From an uncultured Robiginitomaculum sp. (GTDB taxonomy: Bacteria; Pseudomonadota; Alphaproteobacteria; Caulobacterales; Maricaulaceae), in contig CALLVD010000015.1 in assembly GCA_938010385.1 (NCBI GenBank), positions 1 to 50,050 of the forward strand: DNA of 50,050 nt. The letters run 5' to 3'. A model generated the notes under the pieces. That model was not told the origin of the DNA, searched no databases, and saw only the letters and a list, made by a program, of their open reading frames with translations. The translations under genes and the position numbers were made by a program. Shown piece by piece: positions 1 through 7,659 of this stretch (its first letter is position 1; each line of letters starts with the position of its first letter).

Positions 1-966
1 GCCAAGGCGCTCACGGTTGTTGTATCGGAAGTCATATTCAGCCAGATAGCGGTGCAAATGCTTTTCAGAGCAATGCTGATAGATGCCCTTCATGCCGCGT
101 TTAAAGATGCTGAAATAGCCTTCGATGGTGTTTGTGGTCACGTCACCGCGCACATACTCGTGACGCGCATGGACAACGCGCTCGTGGCTTTCATAGTCCA
201 GACCGACCGCCTTATAAATCTTACTTTCGTCAGTCATCAGGCGGGACTTTGTATCTGCATTTGCATGCAAAATCTCGCTGACCTTAGTTGCGGATGCACT
301 CGCAACATGAAAGCTACGCACACTGCCGCCGCGCTCTACAAGGCTAACCACGGTATGCTTGTGACCGTAACCACGGCGCGTGGTTTTCTTTATTTTACCG
401 TCAGGCTGACGCTCGTAACGGGTAGCGGTGCGGACGCGCTCTTTTTTGGTCATTTTGTTGCCGATATATGTCTCGTCAATCTCGATAACGCGGCCCTCAC
501 CGCCCATAGGAGGCATAGAACCGCCCGCCATAGCTTCGCGCAGACGATGGGACATAAACCATGCGGTTTTGTATGTGACTTCCAGTGTGCGTTCCAGTTG
601 CTTACTGCTGATACCCTTCTTAGAAGACATCATAAGATATGCGGCTTGGAGCCACTTTGTCAGGGGAACGTGGCTGCTTTCAAAAACAGTGCCGACCGTG
701 ACTGTGAATTGCTTGCGGCAAGCGTAACACTTCTTGATGCCATAGCGCGTAGGGCTGTATTTCCATACATGCTCGCCGTTATCGTCAAATTTATAGCTAC
801 CATCTTTGTTTTTATCTTTACGGCGCGGCGTGACAGGTTTAAGAGCCGCGACCCGGTCGCTTCCCTTACAATATGGACATACGGGCTTATCACCCCAGAT
901 AATGTTCTCCAGGTGTGCAAACGCTGCGGCTTCATCATGGAAATATTTTTTACTTAAAATGCTCAT
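1..966 (-). CDS. IS1595-family (ISXO2-like) transposase, C-terminus cut by window edge
   Basis: DDE-type transposase that moves its own insertion sequence. Reading the minus strand from the ATG at 966 gives 322 codons open to the window edge. The protein starts MSILSKKYFHDEAAAFAHLE. It has an N-terminal zinc ribbon (CPYC, then CYAC), followed by the ISXO2-like catalytic core: IEIDETYIGN (first Asp), LMTDESKIY (second Asp) and a final NTIEGYFSIFKRGMKG block. The last visible residues, RYLAEYDFRYNN, are the usual near-C-terminal motif of the family, so probably only a few dozen residues are missing. There is no frameshift, so it may be active. It lies just upstream of a GTA cluster, where a terminase gene would be expected. 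Family assignment is confident; the exact IS is not named. Confidence 0.9.
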   Translation of the reverse strand, partial: MSILSKKYFHDEAAAFAHLENIIWGDKPVCPYCKGSDRVAALKPVTPRRKDKNKDGSYKFDDNGEHVWKYSPTRYGIKKCYACRKQFTVTVGTVFESSHVPLTKWLQAAYLMMSSKKGISSKQLERTLEVTYKTAWFMSHRLREAMAGGSMPPMGGEGRVIEIDETYIGNKMTKKERVRTATRYERQPDGKIKKTTRRGYGHKHTVVSLVERGGSVRSFHVASASATKVSEILHANADTKSRLMTDESKIYKAVGLDYESHERVVHARHEYVRGDVTTNTIEGYFSIFKRGMKGIYQHCSEKHLHRYLAEYDFRYNNRERLG

Positions 967-1010
967 AGGCATTGTATGCCACAATTACCGTGGGTTTGTC
1001 AAGTATATAT
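1..1010 (-). mobile_element. partial IS1595-family insertion sequence, right boundary approximate
   Basis: The transposase gene and its upstream leader define one side of an insertion sequence; the other side is outside the window. The leader holds a short inverted repeat, GGCAT-TGT-ATGCC at 968-980, and an alternating TA run at 1004-1014. The terminal inverted repeat and target duplication cannot be confirmed because the partner end is not visible, so the boundary near 1010 is a guess. Confidence 0.5.
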
Positions 1011-1109
1011 ATATGCCAAATCTTAAAAAGATAAATCCCCGCCGCGCGGCGTGCCCCTATATTTCATTCATGGTTTGAAAAGTCTGCGAAGTTTCTCGCG
1101 GATTTGCCG

Positions 1110-1147
1110 CCGCCAACTGCCTTCAATTCGGGCTTTGGCGGTTTTTT
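1110..1147 (+). terminator. terminator-like hairpin upstream of the portal gene
   Basis: CCGCCAA at 1110-1116 pairs with TTGGCGG at 1135-1141 across an 18-nt loop, and six T follow at 1142-1147. This is the form of a rho-independent terminator reading rightward. It lies between the IS element and the portal gene, so transcription entering from the left may stop here. The loop is long, so strength is uncertain. Confidence 0.5.
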
Positions 1148-1164
1148 ATTGGCCGAATGATTTT

Positions 1165-2343
1165 ATGAAATTTCCGTTTTCAAAGAAACAAACTGCCGGC
1201 GCTGCGCCGTCCGAGACAAAAGCGCAATCCGGCTTTATCACCGTTCATATGGGCGGCCGGGCGCATTGGACGCCCCGCGATTACAGCGCGCTGGCCCGAG
1301 AGGGTTATCAGCGCAACGCCATTGTCTATCGCTGCATTCGCATGATTTCCGAAGCGGCTGCCTCGGCCCCGCTTTGCGTGCGGCGCGGTGATAAATGCGA
1401 AGCCGGCGACCCGGCCGCACGCCTTTTGGAATCGCCGCACCCTGATTTGTCGGCGGCGGAATTGTTTGAGCAATTTTACGGCTATCTGCAAGTCAGCGGA
1501 AACGCCTATTTTCAGGCCGGCCTTGTTGATGAAGTGCCGGCCGCTCTGTTTGCTCTGCGTCCTGATCGGGTCCGGGTAATGACTGATAAAGCCGGCCGCC
1601 CGGCCGGGTGGGAATATGACGCCGGCGGGTTAAAGCAAACCTACCGCCGCGACGCTGTGTCGGGCCGCGCTGCCGTGCATCACATGCGCCTGTTTCATCC
1701 GACCAATGATATTTACGGCTTTTCACCTCTGGAGGCTGCCGCGCAGGCCGTCGATGTCCATAATGAAGGCGGGGTCTGGACAAAGTCCTTGCTGGATAAT
1801 TCGGCCCGGCCCAGCGGCGCGCTGGTTTACAAAGGCGCGTCCGGTCAGGACCGGCTGAGCGATGATCAATTTGAGCGCCTGAAGGCCGAGCTTGAAACCG
1901 GCCACAGCGGTGCGCGGCGGGCCGGCCGTCCTCTGGTTTTAGAAGGCGGGCTGGACTGGCGACCTATGGGATTATCGCCCAAAGACATGGATTTCTCCGG
2001 CGCGCGCAATGAGGCGGCGCGCGAAATTGCACTGGCCTTCGGCGTGCCGCCTATGCTGCTCGGCATACCCGGCGACAATACCTATTCAAACTTCAAGGAG
2101 GCCAACCAAGCGTTTTGGCGGCAAACAATTTTGCCTCTGACGCGCAAAACCTCAAAAAGCCTGGAAGGTTGGCTGCGTCCTTGGTTCGGCGATGACCTGA
2201 ATGTGTCCGTCGATCTGGACGCCGTGCCGGCGCTCGGCGAGGCGCAAAGTCAGCTTTGGGCCCGCGTGGCGGCGGCGGATTTTCTGTCCGATGACGAGAA
2301 GCGGATCATGGTCGGTTTGGAGCCGGCTGAGGTCGCGCCATGA
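1165..2343 (+). CDS. g3: GTA/HK97-type portal protein (RcGTA g3 counterpart)
   Basis: Forms the dodecameric ring at the capsid vertex through which DNA enters and leaves. The 392-residue product contains the usual portal signatures: a basic N-terminus (MKFPFSKK), VYRCIRMISEAAAS, HPDLSAAELFEQFYGYLQVSGNAY, and late GVPPMLLGIPGDNTYSN followed by an EANQAFWRQTILP helix. I chose the ATG at 1165; an open frame continues upstream to 1051 but crosses the terminator-like hairpin and has no portal similarity. It ends in an ATGA overlap with the next ORF. In RcGTA the large terminase gene directly precedes the portal; here an IS element occupies that position in the visible sequence. Confidence 0.93.
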   Translation: MKFPFSKKQTAGAAPSETKAQSGFITVHMGGRAHWTPRDYSALAREGYQRNAIVYRCIRMISEAAASAPLCVRRGDKCEAGDPAARLLESPHPDLSAAELFEQFYGYLQVSGNAYFQAGLVDEVPAALFALRPDRVRVMTDKAGRPAGWEYDAGGLKQTYRRDAVSGRAAVHHMRLFHPTNDIYGFSPLEAAAQAVDVHNEGGVWTKSLLDNSARPSGALVYKGASGQDRLSDDQFERLKAELETGHSGARRAGRPLVLEGGLDWRPMGLSPKDMDFSGARNEAAREIALAFGVPPMLLGIPGDNTYSNFKEANQAFWRQTILPLTRKTSKSLEGWLRPWFGDDLNVSVDLDAVPALGEAQSQLWARVAAADFLSDDEKRIMVGLEPAEVAP

Positions 2344-2594
2344 GCGCGGCGCTGCGGCTTGACCGAACCGTGACGCTGTCGATCCTGTTTGCCGTTTTCC
2401 TGCAAACCGCCGGCGTGCTGGTTTGGGGCGGAGCGGCGGCGGCAAGGCTTGAGGCCTTGGAGCGGCGCGCCGAACGCTCGCAACCCATTTCTGAGCGCAT
2501 GGCCCGCTTGGAAGAGCAAATGCTGATGGCGCGTCAAAGCCTAACCCGGATTGAACGCCAACTTGAAAACCCTGCTGCGCCTGCGCCGCAATAA
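2340..2594 (+). CDS. small membrane/coiled-coil protein in the GTA cluster
   Basis: 84 residues: one hydrophobic segment (about residues 12-33, TLSILFAVFLQTAGVLVWGG), then a charged, heptad-like helix (LEALERRAERSQPISERMARLEEQMLMARQSLTRIERQL) that probably forms a coiled coil, and a short Pro/Ala tail. It overlaps the portal stop by ATGA and precedes the protease, the position of g3.5 in RcGTA. The topology resembles small holin-like or spanin-like proteins, but no family is recognised. Its role may be in head formation or membrane association; this is inferred from position only. Confidence 0.7.
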   Translation: MSAALRLDRTVTLSILFAVFLQTAGVLVWGGAAAARLEALERRAERSQPISERMARLEEQMLMARQSLTRIERQLENPAAPAPQ

Positions 2595-2608
2595 CAAAAA
2601 GTCAAATT

Positions 2609-3094
2609 ATGAAGACCTTAAACCCTTCGCAGGACCTGCGAATTTCGGGCTATGCCAGCGTGTTTAATCGCCGCGATTTATCCGGCGATATTGTGCGGCG
2701 CGGCGCGTTTTCTGCGTCACTGCTGAAAATGAAAACGCGGTCTCTGCCTATGCTGATCGGCCATGAAACTTCCGCGCCGATCGGCGTTTGGGACCGCATT
2801 TTCGAAGATGGCAGCGGACTCTTTGTTTCAGGGCGCATCTTTGCCGGCGAAATTCGCGCAGACCGAACCGCCAAAATGGTGCGCGAGCGGGCTCTGACCG
2901 GCCTCTCTATCGGCTATCGCACTTTGCGAAGCCGCAAGGCCGCCGGCGGACGCGAGCTGCTGGAACTTGACCTTTGGGAGGTGTCCGTCGTCGCCTTCCC
3001 GATGCTGCGCGATGCGCGGATCACCCAAATCGGCGAACCGACTGACACCCCTTTATCCTCACACACTCAAGGAGATATTCGTGAGAAAAACTGA
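2609..3094 (+). CDS. g4: HK97-family prohead protease (g4)
   Basis: Serine protease that matures the procapsid by removing the N-terminal scaffold part of the major capsid protein. The 161 residues show the family core: ISGYASVFNRRDLSGDIVRRGAF, the catalytic His in LIGHETSAPIG, and the catalytic Ser in ALTGLSIGYRT, followed by ELDLWEVSVVAFPM. Length is normal for the family. The ATG at 2609 lacks a strong Shine-Dalgarno sequence, so expression may depend on coupling to upstream genes. The 3' end overlaps the capsid gene by 14 bp. Confidence 0.93.
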   Translation: MKTLNPSQDLRISGYASVFNRRDLSGDIVRRGAFSASLLKMKTRSLPMLIGHETSAPIGVWDRIFEDGSGLFVSGRIFAGEIRADRTAKMVRERALTGLSIGYRTLRSRKAAGGRELLELDLWEVSVVAFPMLRDARITQIGEPTDTPLSSHTQGDIREKN

Positions 3095-4310
3095 CCCTAT
3101 TGAAACCAAAATGGCCACCCCGGACCTGCGGGCGGCGCAGGCCGATTTCGCCTCTACCTTTGACGCGTTCAAGACCGCCAATGATGCGCGTCTTGCCGAG
3201 ATCGAGCAAAAATCATCCGCTGATACGGTGCTGATTGACAAAGTCGAGCGCCTGAACGCTGCGCTGGACAGCCAGTCCAAAACGATTGCGCGCCTTTCTG
3301 TTTCCGCTGCGCAGCCGGCCCTGGGCGGGGCGTCCGTTGACCTTCAGGCCAAATCGGCCTGGAGCGATTATATTCGCACCGGTGACGCTTCGGCTATGGC
3401 CGGACTGGAAGGCAAGTCTTTGTCCGTTGTCGATGCTGATGGCGGCTATATTGCGCCGGCGCAAACCCAATCGGCTATTGACCGCGCTCTGAGCGAATCC
3501 TCCGCGTTTCGCGCCATTGCCACTGTGCGCACTATCGGCGCAGGTCTGTTTAAAAAGCCGGTCGCGTCCGCCGGCGCAGCCGCCGGCTGGGCGGGCGAGA
3601 CTGATGTTCGTCCTGAGACGACAAGCCCGTCGCTGGAGCTTTTGGAATTTCCGGCCGGTGAGCTTTACGCCATGCCGGCAGCCACCCAAATGCTGCTTGA
3701 TGACGGCCTCGCCGATGTTGATCAATGGTTGGCCGATGAAGTGCGCGACGTCTTTGCGGCGCAGGAAAGCGCAGCGTTTGTGGCCGGGAACGGTGTTAAT
3801 AAGCCCAAAGGCATTTTGGATTATGACAAGGCGGTCGATGGCAGCCAAAATTGGGGCGAGCTCGGCTATATCGCGACCGGTACAGACGGCGGCTTTGACG
3901 CTGACGCGCCGATTGATGCTTTGCTGGACCTGATCTACGCGCCCAAGCCGCGTTACCGGCCGGGCGCATCGTTCATGATGAACCGCCGCACAGTTGCTGC
4001 GCTGCGTAAGTTTAAAGATGCCGACGGCAATTATATCTGGCAACCGGCCACGCAGGCCGGACAGCCGTCAACGCTGATGGGCTACCCGCTGGTTGAGATG
4101 GAAGACATGCCCGATATCGGCGCCGGCAGCTATGCCGCCGCTTTCGGGGATTTTCGCCGCGGCTATCTGATTGTTGATCGTCAAGGCGTGCGCGTTCTGC
4201 GCGATCCGTATTCTGCCAAGCCTTACGTGCTGTTTTACACGACAAAGCGCGTGGGCGGCGGCGTGCAGGATTTCGACGCCATCAAGCTTTTAAAATTTGC
4301 TGCAAGCTAG
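3081..4310 (+). CDS. g5: HK97-fold major capsid protein (g5)
   Basis: Main head protein of the particle. I start it at the GTG at 3081 because AAGGAG lies 7 nt upstream and the frame further upstream only shadows the protease. The product is 409 residues. The first ~110 (DLRAAQADFASTFDAF, then LIDKVERLNAALDSQSKTIARL) are helical and coiled-coil-like, fitting the delta-domain that g4 cleaves off. The remainder carries the HK97 signatures: SVVDADGGYIAPAQ, EFPAGELYAMPAATQMLLDD, FVAGNGVNKPKGIL, YRPGASFMMNRRTVAALRKF and GYPLVEMEDMPDI. It is followed by a very GC-rich hairpin before g6. Confidence 0.95.
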   Translation: MRKTDPIETKMATPDLRAAQADFASTFDAFKTANDARLAEIEQKSSADTVLIDKVERLNAALDSQSKTIARLSVSAAQPALGGASVDLQAKSAWSDYIRTGDASAMAGLEGKSLSVVDADGGYIAPAQTQSAIDRALSESSAFRAIATVRTIGAGLFKKPVASAGAAAGWAGETDVRPETTSPSLELLEFPAGELYAMPAATQMLLDDGLADVDQWLADEVRDVFAAQESAAFVAGNGVNKPKGILDYDKAVDGSQNWGELGYIATGTDGGFDADAPIDALLDLIYAPKPRYRPGASFMMNRRTVAALRKFKDADGNYIWQPATQAGQPSTLMGYPLVEMEDMPDIGAGSYAAAFGDFRRGYLIVDRQGVRVLRDPYSAKPYVLFYTTKRVGGGVQDFDAIKLLKFAAS

Positions 4311-4332
4311 CCCTTCCCGGCTTGCCGCAATC

Positions 4333-4378
4333 GGCCCCGCCGCTACCCCCTCCGCTGCCCATTGCGGGCGGCGGGGCC
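4333..4378 (+). other. strong GC hairpin after the capsid gene
   Basis: GGCCCCGCCGC at 4333-4343 is perfectly complementary to GCGGCGGGGCC at 4368-4378, an 11-bp all-GC stem with a 24-nt loop. No T-run follows, so it is not a standard terminator. Its position after the major capsid gene fits mRNA 3'-end protection or partial attenuation, so that capsid is made in excess over connector proteins. That function is inferred. Confidence 0.7.
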
Positions 4379-4405
4379 ACACTTACCCCCTGATCGGAGC
4401 ACGCC

Positions 4406-4969
4406 ATGCCCCTTGAAATACTCACCCCGCCGGCTGTTGAGCCGGTGGATTTGACTTATGCCAAAACATTTTTGCGCGTGGACAATGACGCCGAAGATGC
4501 CCTGATTACTGATTTAATCACCGCCGCGCGATTTCGCGTCGAAGCGCTTTGCGGCCAAGCCATGATTACGCGCGACGTAGGACAAATGTTCGAATTGCAC
4601 GGTGAGCCGATTCTATCTCTCTCTGCCATGCCTGTGCAAGACATCATTGCCGTCCGCACCGTCGACAGCGCGGGAAATGAAACCGTCTTGCCGGCAGAAG
4701 GCTACGCCCTAAACCCGCGCTGCACGCCGCCCCGGTTGACCTTCACTGACGCCGGCCGCTTGGCTTTAGCGCAAACGGGGGCTGAACGGGCCGTGATTGA
4801 GTATAGGGCCGGATTTGCAGACGCGCCGGCCGGTGTGCCCATGCCCCTTCGTCAAGCGCTGCTGCTTTTGCTGGCGCAAAGCTATGAGCACAGAGGGGAT
4901 GAGGCTGATCGCCCCGTCCCGATGATGGTTGACGCTTTGCTGATGCCGTATCGGTGGATGAAATTATGA
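4406..4969 (+). CDS. g6: head-tail connector protein, gp6-like adaptor (g6)
   Basis: Adaptor ring protein bound beneath the portal. The 187 residues begin with the phage gp6-like helical motif (VDLTYAKTFLRVDNDAEDALITDLITAARFRVEALCGQAMI), continue with a beta-rich middle, and end with the helix VPMPLRQALLLLLAQSYEHRGD followed by a DALLMPYRWMKL tail, all typical of this connector family. A weak RBS (CGGAGC) precedes the ATG. The stop overlaps the next start (ATGA at 4966). Confidence 0.88.
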   Translation: MPLEILTPPAVEPVDLTYAKTFLRVDNDAEDALITDLITAARFRVEALCGQAMITRDVGQMFELHGEPILSLSAMPVQDIIAVRTVDSAGNETVLPAEGYALNPRCTPPRLTFTDAGRLALAQTGAERAVIEYRAGFADAPAGVPMPLRQALLLLLAQSYEHRGDEADRPVPMMVDALLMPYRWMKL

Positions 4970-5283
4970 TCGGGCGTTTAAGCACGCGGCTGGGCCTTTA
5001 TGCCGCCGCCGAGCAAGCAGATGATTTGGGCGGCGTCACTGTGCAATGGAATCTTGTCAGCGATCTATGGGCCGCATTGACGCCCCGCGCCGCAACCGAG
5101 CGCGGCGAAGCCGGCCGCGCAGCCGTTTTGCAAACTTATAAAGTTGTCATCCGTCACCGCGATGATTTTCCCGAGCGCGCGCGGCTTTTATGGGGCGAGC
5201 GAATCTTGCGCGTTATCGCCGCGTCCGATCCCGATAATCGCCGCGAACGACTTCACTTAATTTGCGAGGAGGAAGCCCAATGA
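4966..5283 (+). CDS. g7: head closure/head-tail joining protein (g7)
   Basis: 105 residues of the SPP1 gp16-like head-tail joining family, which closes the portal channel and receives the tail. Visible features are MIGRLSTRLGLYAA at the start, VTVQWNLVSDLWAALTPRAATERGEAGR in the middle, and the C-terminal VVIRHRDDFPERARLLWGERILRVIAAS block. The start was chosen at the ATG that overlaps the g6 stop rather than the one four codons upstream. The stop overlaps g8 by ATGA. Confidence 0.85.
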   Translation: MIGRLSTRLGLYAAAEQADDLGGVTVQWNLVSDLWAALTPRAATERGEAGRAAVLQTYKVVIRHRDDFPERARLLWGERILRVIAASDPDNRRERLHLICEEEAQ

Positions 5284-5720
5284 GCCAAATAAATGAAGCC
5301 CGCGTACTGGCGGTGGCATTGCATCAAGTGCTGGCCGGCAGCGGCGCGGTACAAAGCGCGCTGGGCAATCCGCCGCGGCTTTACGATGACGCGCCGGAAG
5401 ATCCGGTCTTTCCGTATTTGACATACGGCTCTGCGCGCAGCGAAGACGAAAGCGCCGATAACGCGCCGATGACGGCGCATATTTTGACGCTGCATTTATG
5501 GTCCCGCTACGCCGGGCGCGCTGAAGTTTTCGATCTTTTGCACATTATCAGCAGCGCTTTGCACGGCGCAGATTTATCATCGGCACAGCAAAATGTCTGC
5601 GCGCTGAACGTGAATTACACTGATGTTTTTCGAACAGCAGATCGGCGCACGCTTCACGGCGTTTTGCGCCTGTCCGTTAAAACCCAACCCACAGATTTAC
5701 CTTATGAGGAGGCCGTATAA
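5280..5720 (+). CDS. g8: tail terminator protein, DUF3168 family (g8)
   Basis: 146 residues matching the DUF3168 tail-completion/terminator family: an N-terminal helix (EARVLAVALHQVLAG), YDDAPEDPVFPYLTYGSA, then HILTLHLWSRYAGRAEVFDLLHIISSALHG and a C-terminal beta segment (LHGVLRLSVKTQP). It caps the tail tube and joins it to the head. An AGGAGGAAG Shine-Dalgarno lies just before the ATG, and the start overlaps the g7 stop. The stop codon overlaps the next start (TAATG). Confidence 0.88.
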   Translation: MSQINEARVLAVALHQVLAGSGAVQSALGNPPRLYDDAPEDPVFPYLTYGSARSEDESADNAPMTAHILTLHLWSRYAGRAEVFDLLHIISSALHGADLSSAQQNVCALNVNYTDVFRTADRRTLHGVLRLSVKTQPTDLPYEEAV

Positions 5721-6130
5721 TGCCCGCACAAAAAGGCCGTGATCTTTTGATCAAAATGAAAAACGGTACCGGCAGTTTTAAAACAGTGATTGGCCTGCGG
5801 GCTAAAACTGTAAAGCTGAATTCAAAATCAGTCGATGTAACGACATCCGACAGTATTGACGGATGGCGTGAGCTTTTGCCGGGCGCCGGCGTGAAATCGG
5901 CTGAAATCTCCGGCGCCGGAATTTTCCAGGACTCGGCATCCGACGCCCAAATTCGCGCGGCTTTTTTTAATCAGGACACGCCGGATTTTCAAATTATCAT
6001 TCCGGACTTCGGCGTTATGACCGGGAAGTTTCTGCTGACAGATCTGACTTATGCCGGGACATATTCCGGCGAAGCCACATTCGATATCAGTGTCGCCTCC
6101 GCCGGCCCTATCAGCTTTGCGGCGATTTAA
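5720..6130 (+). CDS. g9: major tail protein (g9)
   Basis: Tail-tube subunit of 136 residues, close to the length I recall for RcGTA g9. It starts MPAQKGRDLLIKMKNGTGSFKTVIGLRAKTV and contains SVDVTTSDSIDGWRELLPGAGVKSAEISGAGIF, the characteristic motif of the TP901-1/GTA major tail family, ending in the conserved YSGEATFDISVASAG. It is joined by TAATG overlaps on both sides. Confidence 0.93.
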   Translation: MPAQKGRDLLIKMKNGTGSFKTVIGLRAKTVKLNSKSVDVTTSDSIDGWRELLPGAGVKSAEISGAGIFQDSASDAQIRAAFFNQDTPDFQIIIPDFGVMTGKFLLTDLTYAGTYSGEATFDISVASAGPISFAAI

Positions 6131-6435
6131 TGACGGGGTTTCAGCGCGGCGATTATATTTTTAATTATCAGGGGCGCAGCCTGTATTTGCGGCTCACACT
6201 CGGTGCGCTGGCAGAGATTTGCGCCCGGCTGAATGTCAAAAATATATTCGAATTATCAAAGCGCATACGGGACGCCGACAGAGATAATATTGTATTTATT
6301 TTCAGGGCTTTATCGCGTCCGGCTCAACATGAAGAGCCGGATTTCTCCGATTTGAATTTACACGAAGCGATGCCCGTTTTAGCCGATGTTTTTGAAACGG
6401 CTTTCGCGCCGTTAAACGCCGGAGAAGACAAATGA
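6130..6435 (+). CDS. g10: GTA gp10-family tail assembly protein (g10)
   Basis: 101 residues, matching the GTA-gp10 family placed after the major tail gene. It shows FNYQGRSLYLRLTLGALAEICARLNVKNIFELSKRI, then a segment with an acidic centre (EEPDFSDLNLHEAMPVLADVFETAFAPL). By position and family it is a tail assembly chaperone partner, comparable to gpG of phage lambda. It overlaps both neighbours. Confidence 0.82.
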   Translation: MTGFQRGDYIFNYQGRSLYLRLTLGALAEICARLNVKNIFELSKRIRDADRDNIVFIFRALSRPAQHEEPDFSDLNLHEAMPVLADVFETAFAPLNAGEDK

Positions 6436-6623
6436 GCGCATTTCCTTTTGATGATTGGATGCGGCTCTCTGTGACCGTTTTCAAACTCTCCCCTCGCGAC
6501 TTCTGGGCCATGAGCGTGCAGGACTGGCTGACTTTGACGGCGCCGCAAACCCCGGAAATTTCGGCCGTCGATCTTCGCAGCCTTATGAAAAAATTCCCTG
6601 ATGAGGAGACGCAAAATGGATAA
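6432..6623 (+). CDS. small tail assembly chaperone, DUF2376-like (g10.1)
   Basis: 63 residues: FPFDDWMRLSVTVFKLSPRDFWAMSVQDWLTL, a helical Trp-rich pattern typical of the phage TAC_6/DUF2376 family that lies between gp10 and the tape measure. It probably acts with gp10 in wrapping the tape measure during tail assembly. ATGA overlap with g10; its 3' end overlaps the tape-measure start by 8 bp. Confidence 0.82.
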   Translation: MSAFPFDDWMRLSVTVFKLSPRDFWAMSVQDWLTLTAPQTPEISAVDLRSLMKKFPDEETQNG

Positions 6624-7011
6624 TAATTCTTCGTCCGAATTTTTTGACGACTTTACAAATTCCGGCGCGCAAAAAGCGGCTGATGCCGCCGCGCGCGCTT
6701 TTGAAATTGCCGGCGCGCGGATTGAACAAACTTTGGTGAAAGCGGCCAAAACCGGCGAGCTGTCTTTTAACGATATGGCCGAAGCCATATTAAAAGATTT
6801 GGCTCGCCTTGCCGTAACCCAAATTATCACAAACCCTTTGCAGGCAATTTTACCGACTGCGGGCCGCGCGCCGTCAGGTCCGGCCGGGTCGCCGATGAAC
6901 ATCACGTTGAATGTATCGGGCGTGTCGGACGCTTCAGGATTTAATAAAAGTCAGGGGCAAATTTCTGCGGCTCTGGCTCGCGCCGTCTCTGACGGTCAGC
7001 GCTTTTTTTAA
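6616..7011 (+). CDS. g11: very short tape measure protein (g11)
   Basis: 131 residues. The N-terminal helical half (AADAAARAFEIAGARIEQTLVKAA, then GELSFNDMAEAILKDLARLAVTQIITNPL) and the C-terminal SPMNITLNVSGVSDASGFNKSQGQISAALARA both match the two ends of the GTA tape-measure family. The glycine-rich middle that I recall in the ~219-residue RcGTA protein is absent: the N-terminal helix is joined almost directly to the C-terminal motif by an APSGPAGSP linker. The start at 6616 was preferred over the upstream frame. Tape measures set tail length, so a short tail is expected. Confidence 0.85.
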   Translation: MDNNSSSEFFDDFTNSGAQKAADAAARAFEIAGARIEQTLVKAAKTGELSFNDMAEAILKDLARLAVTQIITNPLQAILPTAGRAPSGPAGSPMNITLNVSGVSDASGFNKSQGQISAALARAVSDGQRFF

Positions 7012-7023
7012 AAAGAGATCTTT

Positions 7024-7659
7024 ATGAACGATATTCACCGCGCCGAGTTTCCGCTCGCGCTGTCATTCGGCGTGCGCGGCGGACCGCAGCGCGTGACCGA
7101 AATCGCAACCGCCGTTTCCGGGCATGAGCAGCGCAACACAAAACTGTCGCAAAGTCGCCGCCGCTGGGATGCCGGAGCCGGGATTAAATCAATCGCCGAT
7201 TTGGAAACGCTGCTCGCATTTTTTGAAGCGCGCCGGGGACAGCTTTACGGATTTTTGTTTACCGATCCGATCGACTCCCAATCCTGTCCGGCGGGGCAGA
7301 CAATTTCAGGGAGCGATCAAATTATCGGCGAGGGTGACGGCGTCACTGCCGCTTTCACCTTGGCCAAGACTTACGGCGACAACGCCGGGCAATACCGTCG
7401 CGATATTTTGTTTCCGGTGAGCGGCACTGTCCTTGCCGCCGTCGACGGCGCGCCGGCCCCGGTTTCATTTGATGAAACGGCTCGTCAAATCGTCTTCGAA
7501 ACCCCGCCGGCCGCCGGCAGCATAATTACCGCCGGATTTAAATTTTTCACCCCCGTCCGCTTTGATACGCCCGGCCTGGACATATCGCTGGAGACCTTCG
7601 GCGCCGGCCAAGCGGTCAATGTTCCCCTGATTGAGGTGCTCTGCCATGCTCACGAATAA
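7024..7659 (+). CDS. g12: DUF2460 distal tail protein (g12)
   Basis: 211 residues, DUF2460 family, the distal tail component at the base of the GTA tail. Signatures are FPLALSFGVRGGPQRVTEI, the conserved RRRWDAG, a helix LETLLAFFEARRGQLYGFLFTDPID, and the C-terminal FFTPVRFDTPGLDISLETF. Length is normal. A purine-rich AAAGAGATC lies upstream of the ATG. It overlaps the next gene by 14 bp. Confidence 0.92.
   Translation: MNDIHRAEFPLALSFGVRGGPQRVTEIATAVSGHEQRNTKLSQSRRRWDAGAGIKSIADLETLLAFFEARRGQLYGFLFTDPIDSQSCPAGQTISGSDQIIGEGDGVTAAFTLAKTYGDNAGQYRRDILFPVSGTVLAAVDGAPAPVSFDETARQIVFETPPAAGSIITAGFKFFTPVRFDTPGLDISLETFGAGQAVNVPLIEVLCHAHE

Noticed and set aside
52-957. 301-codon plus-strand open frame
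   Set aside because: Antisense shadow of the IS1595 transposase on the minus strand, which has clear catalytic motifs; the plus-strand product has no recognisable family.
1051-1164. 38-codon N-terminal extension of the portal protein
   Set aside because: Runs through a terminator-like hairpin and shows no portal similarity; the ATG at 1165 gives the usual N-terminus.
3213-4043. 276-codon minus-strand frame
   Set aside because: Shadow of the capsid gene in GC-rich sequence; low-complexity Arg-rich product.
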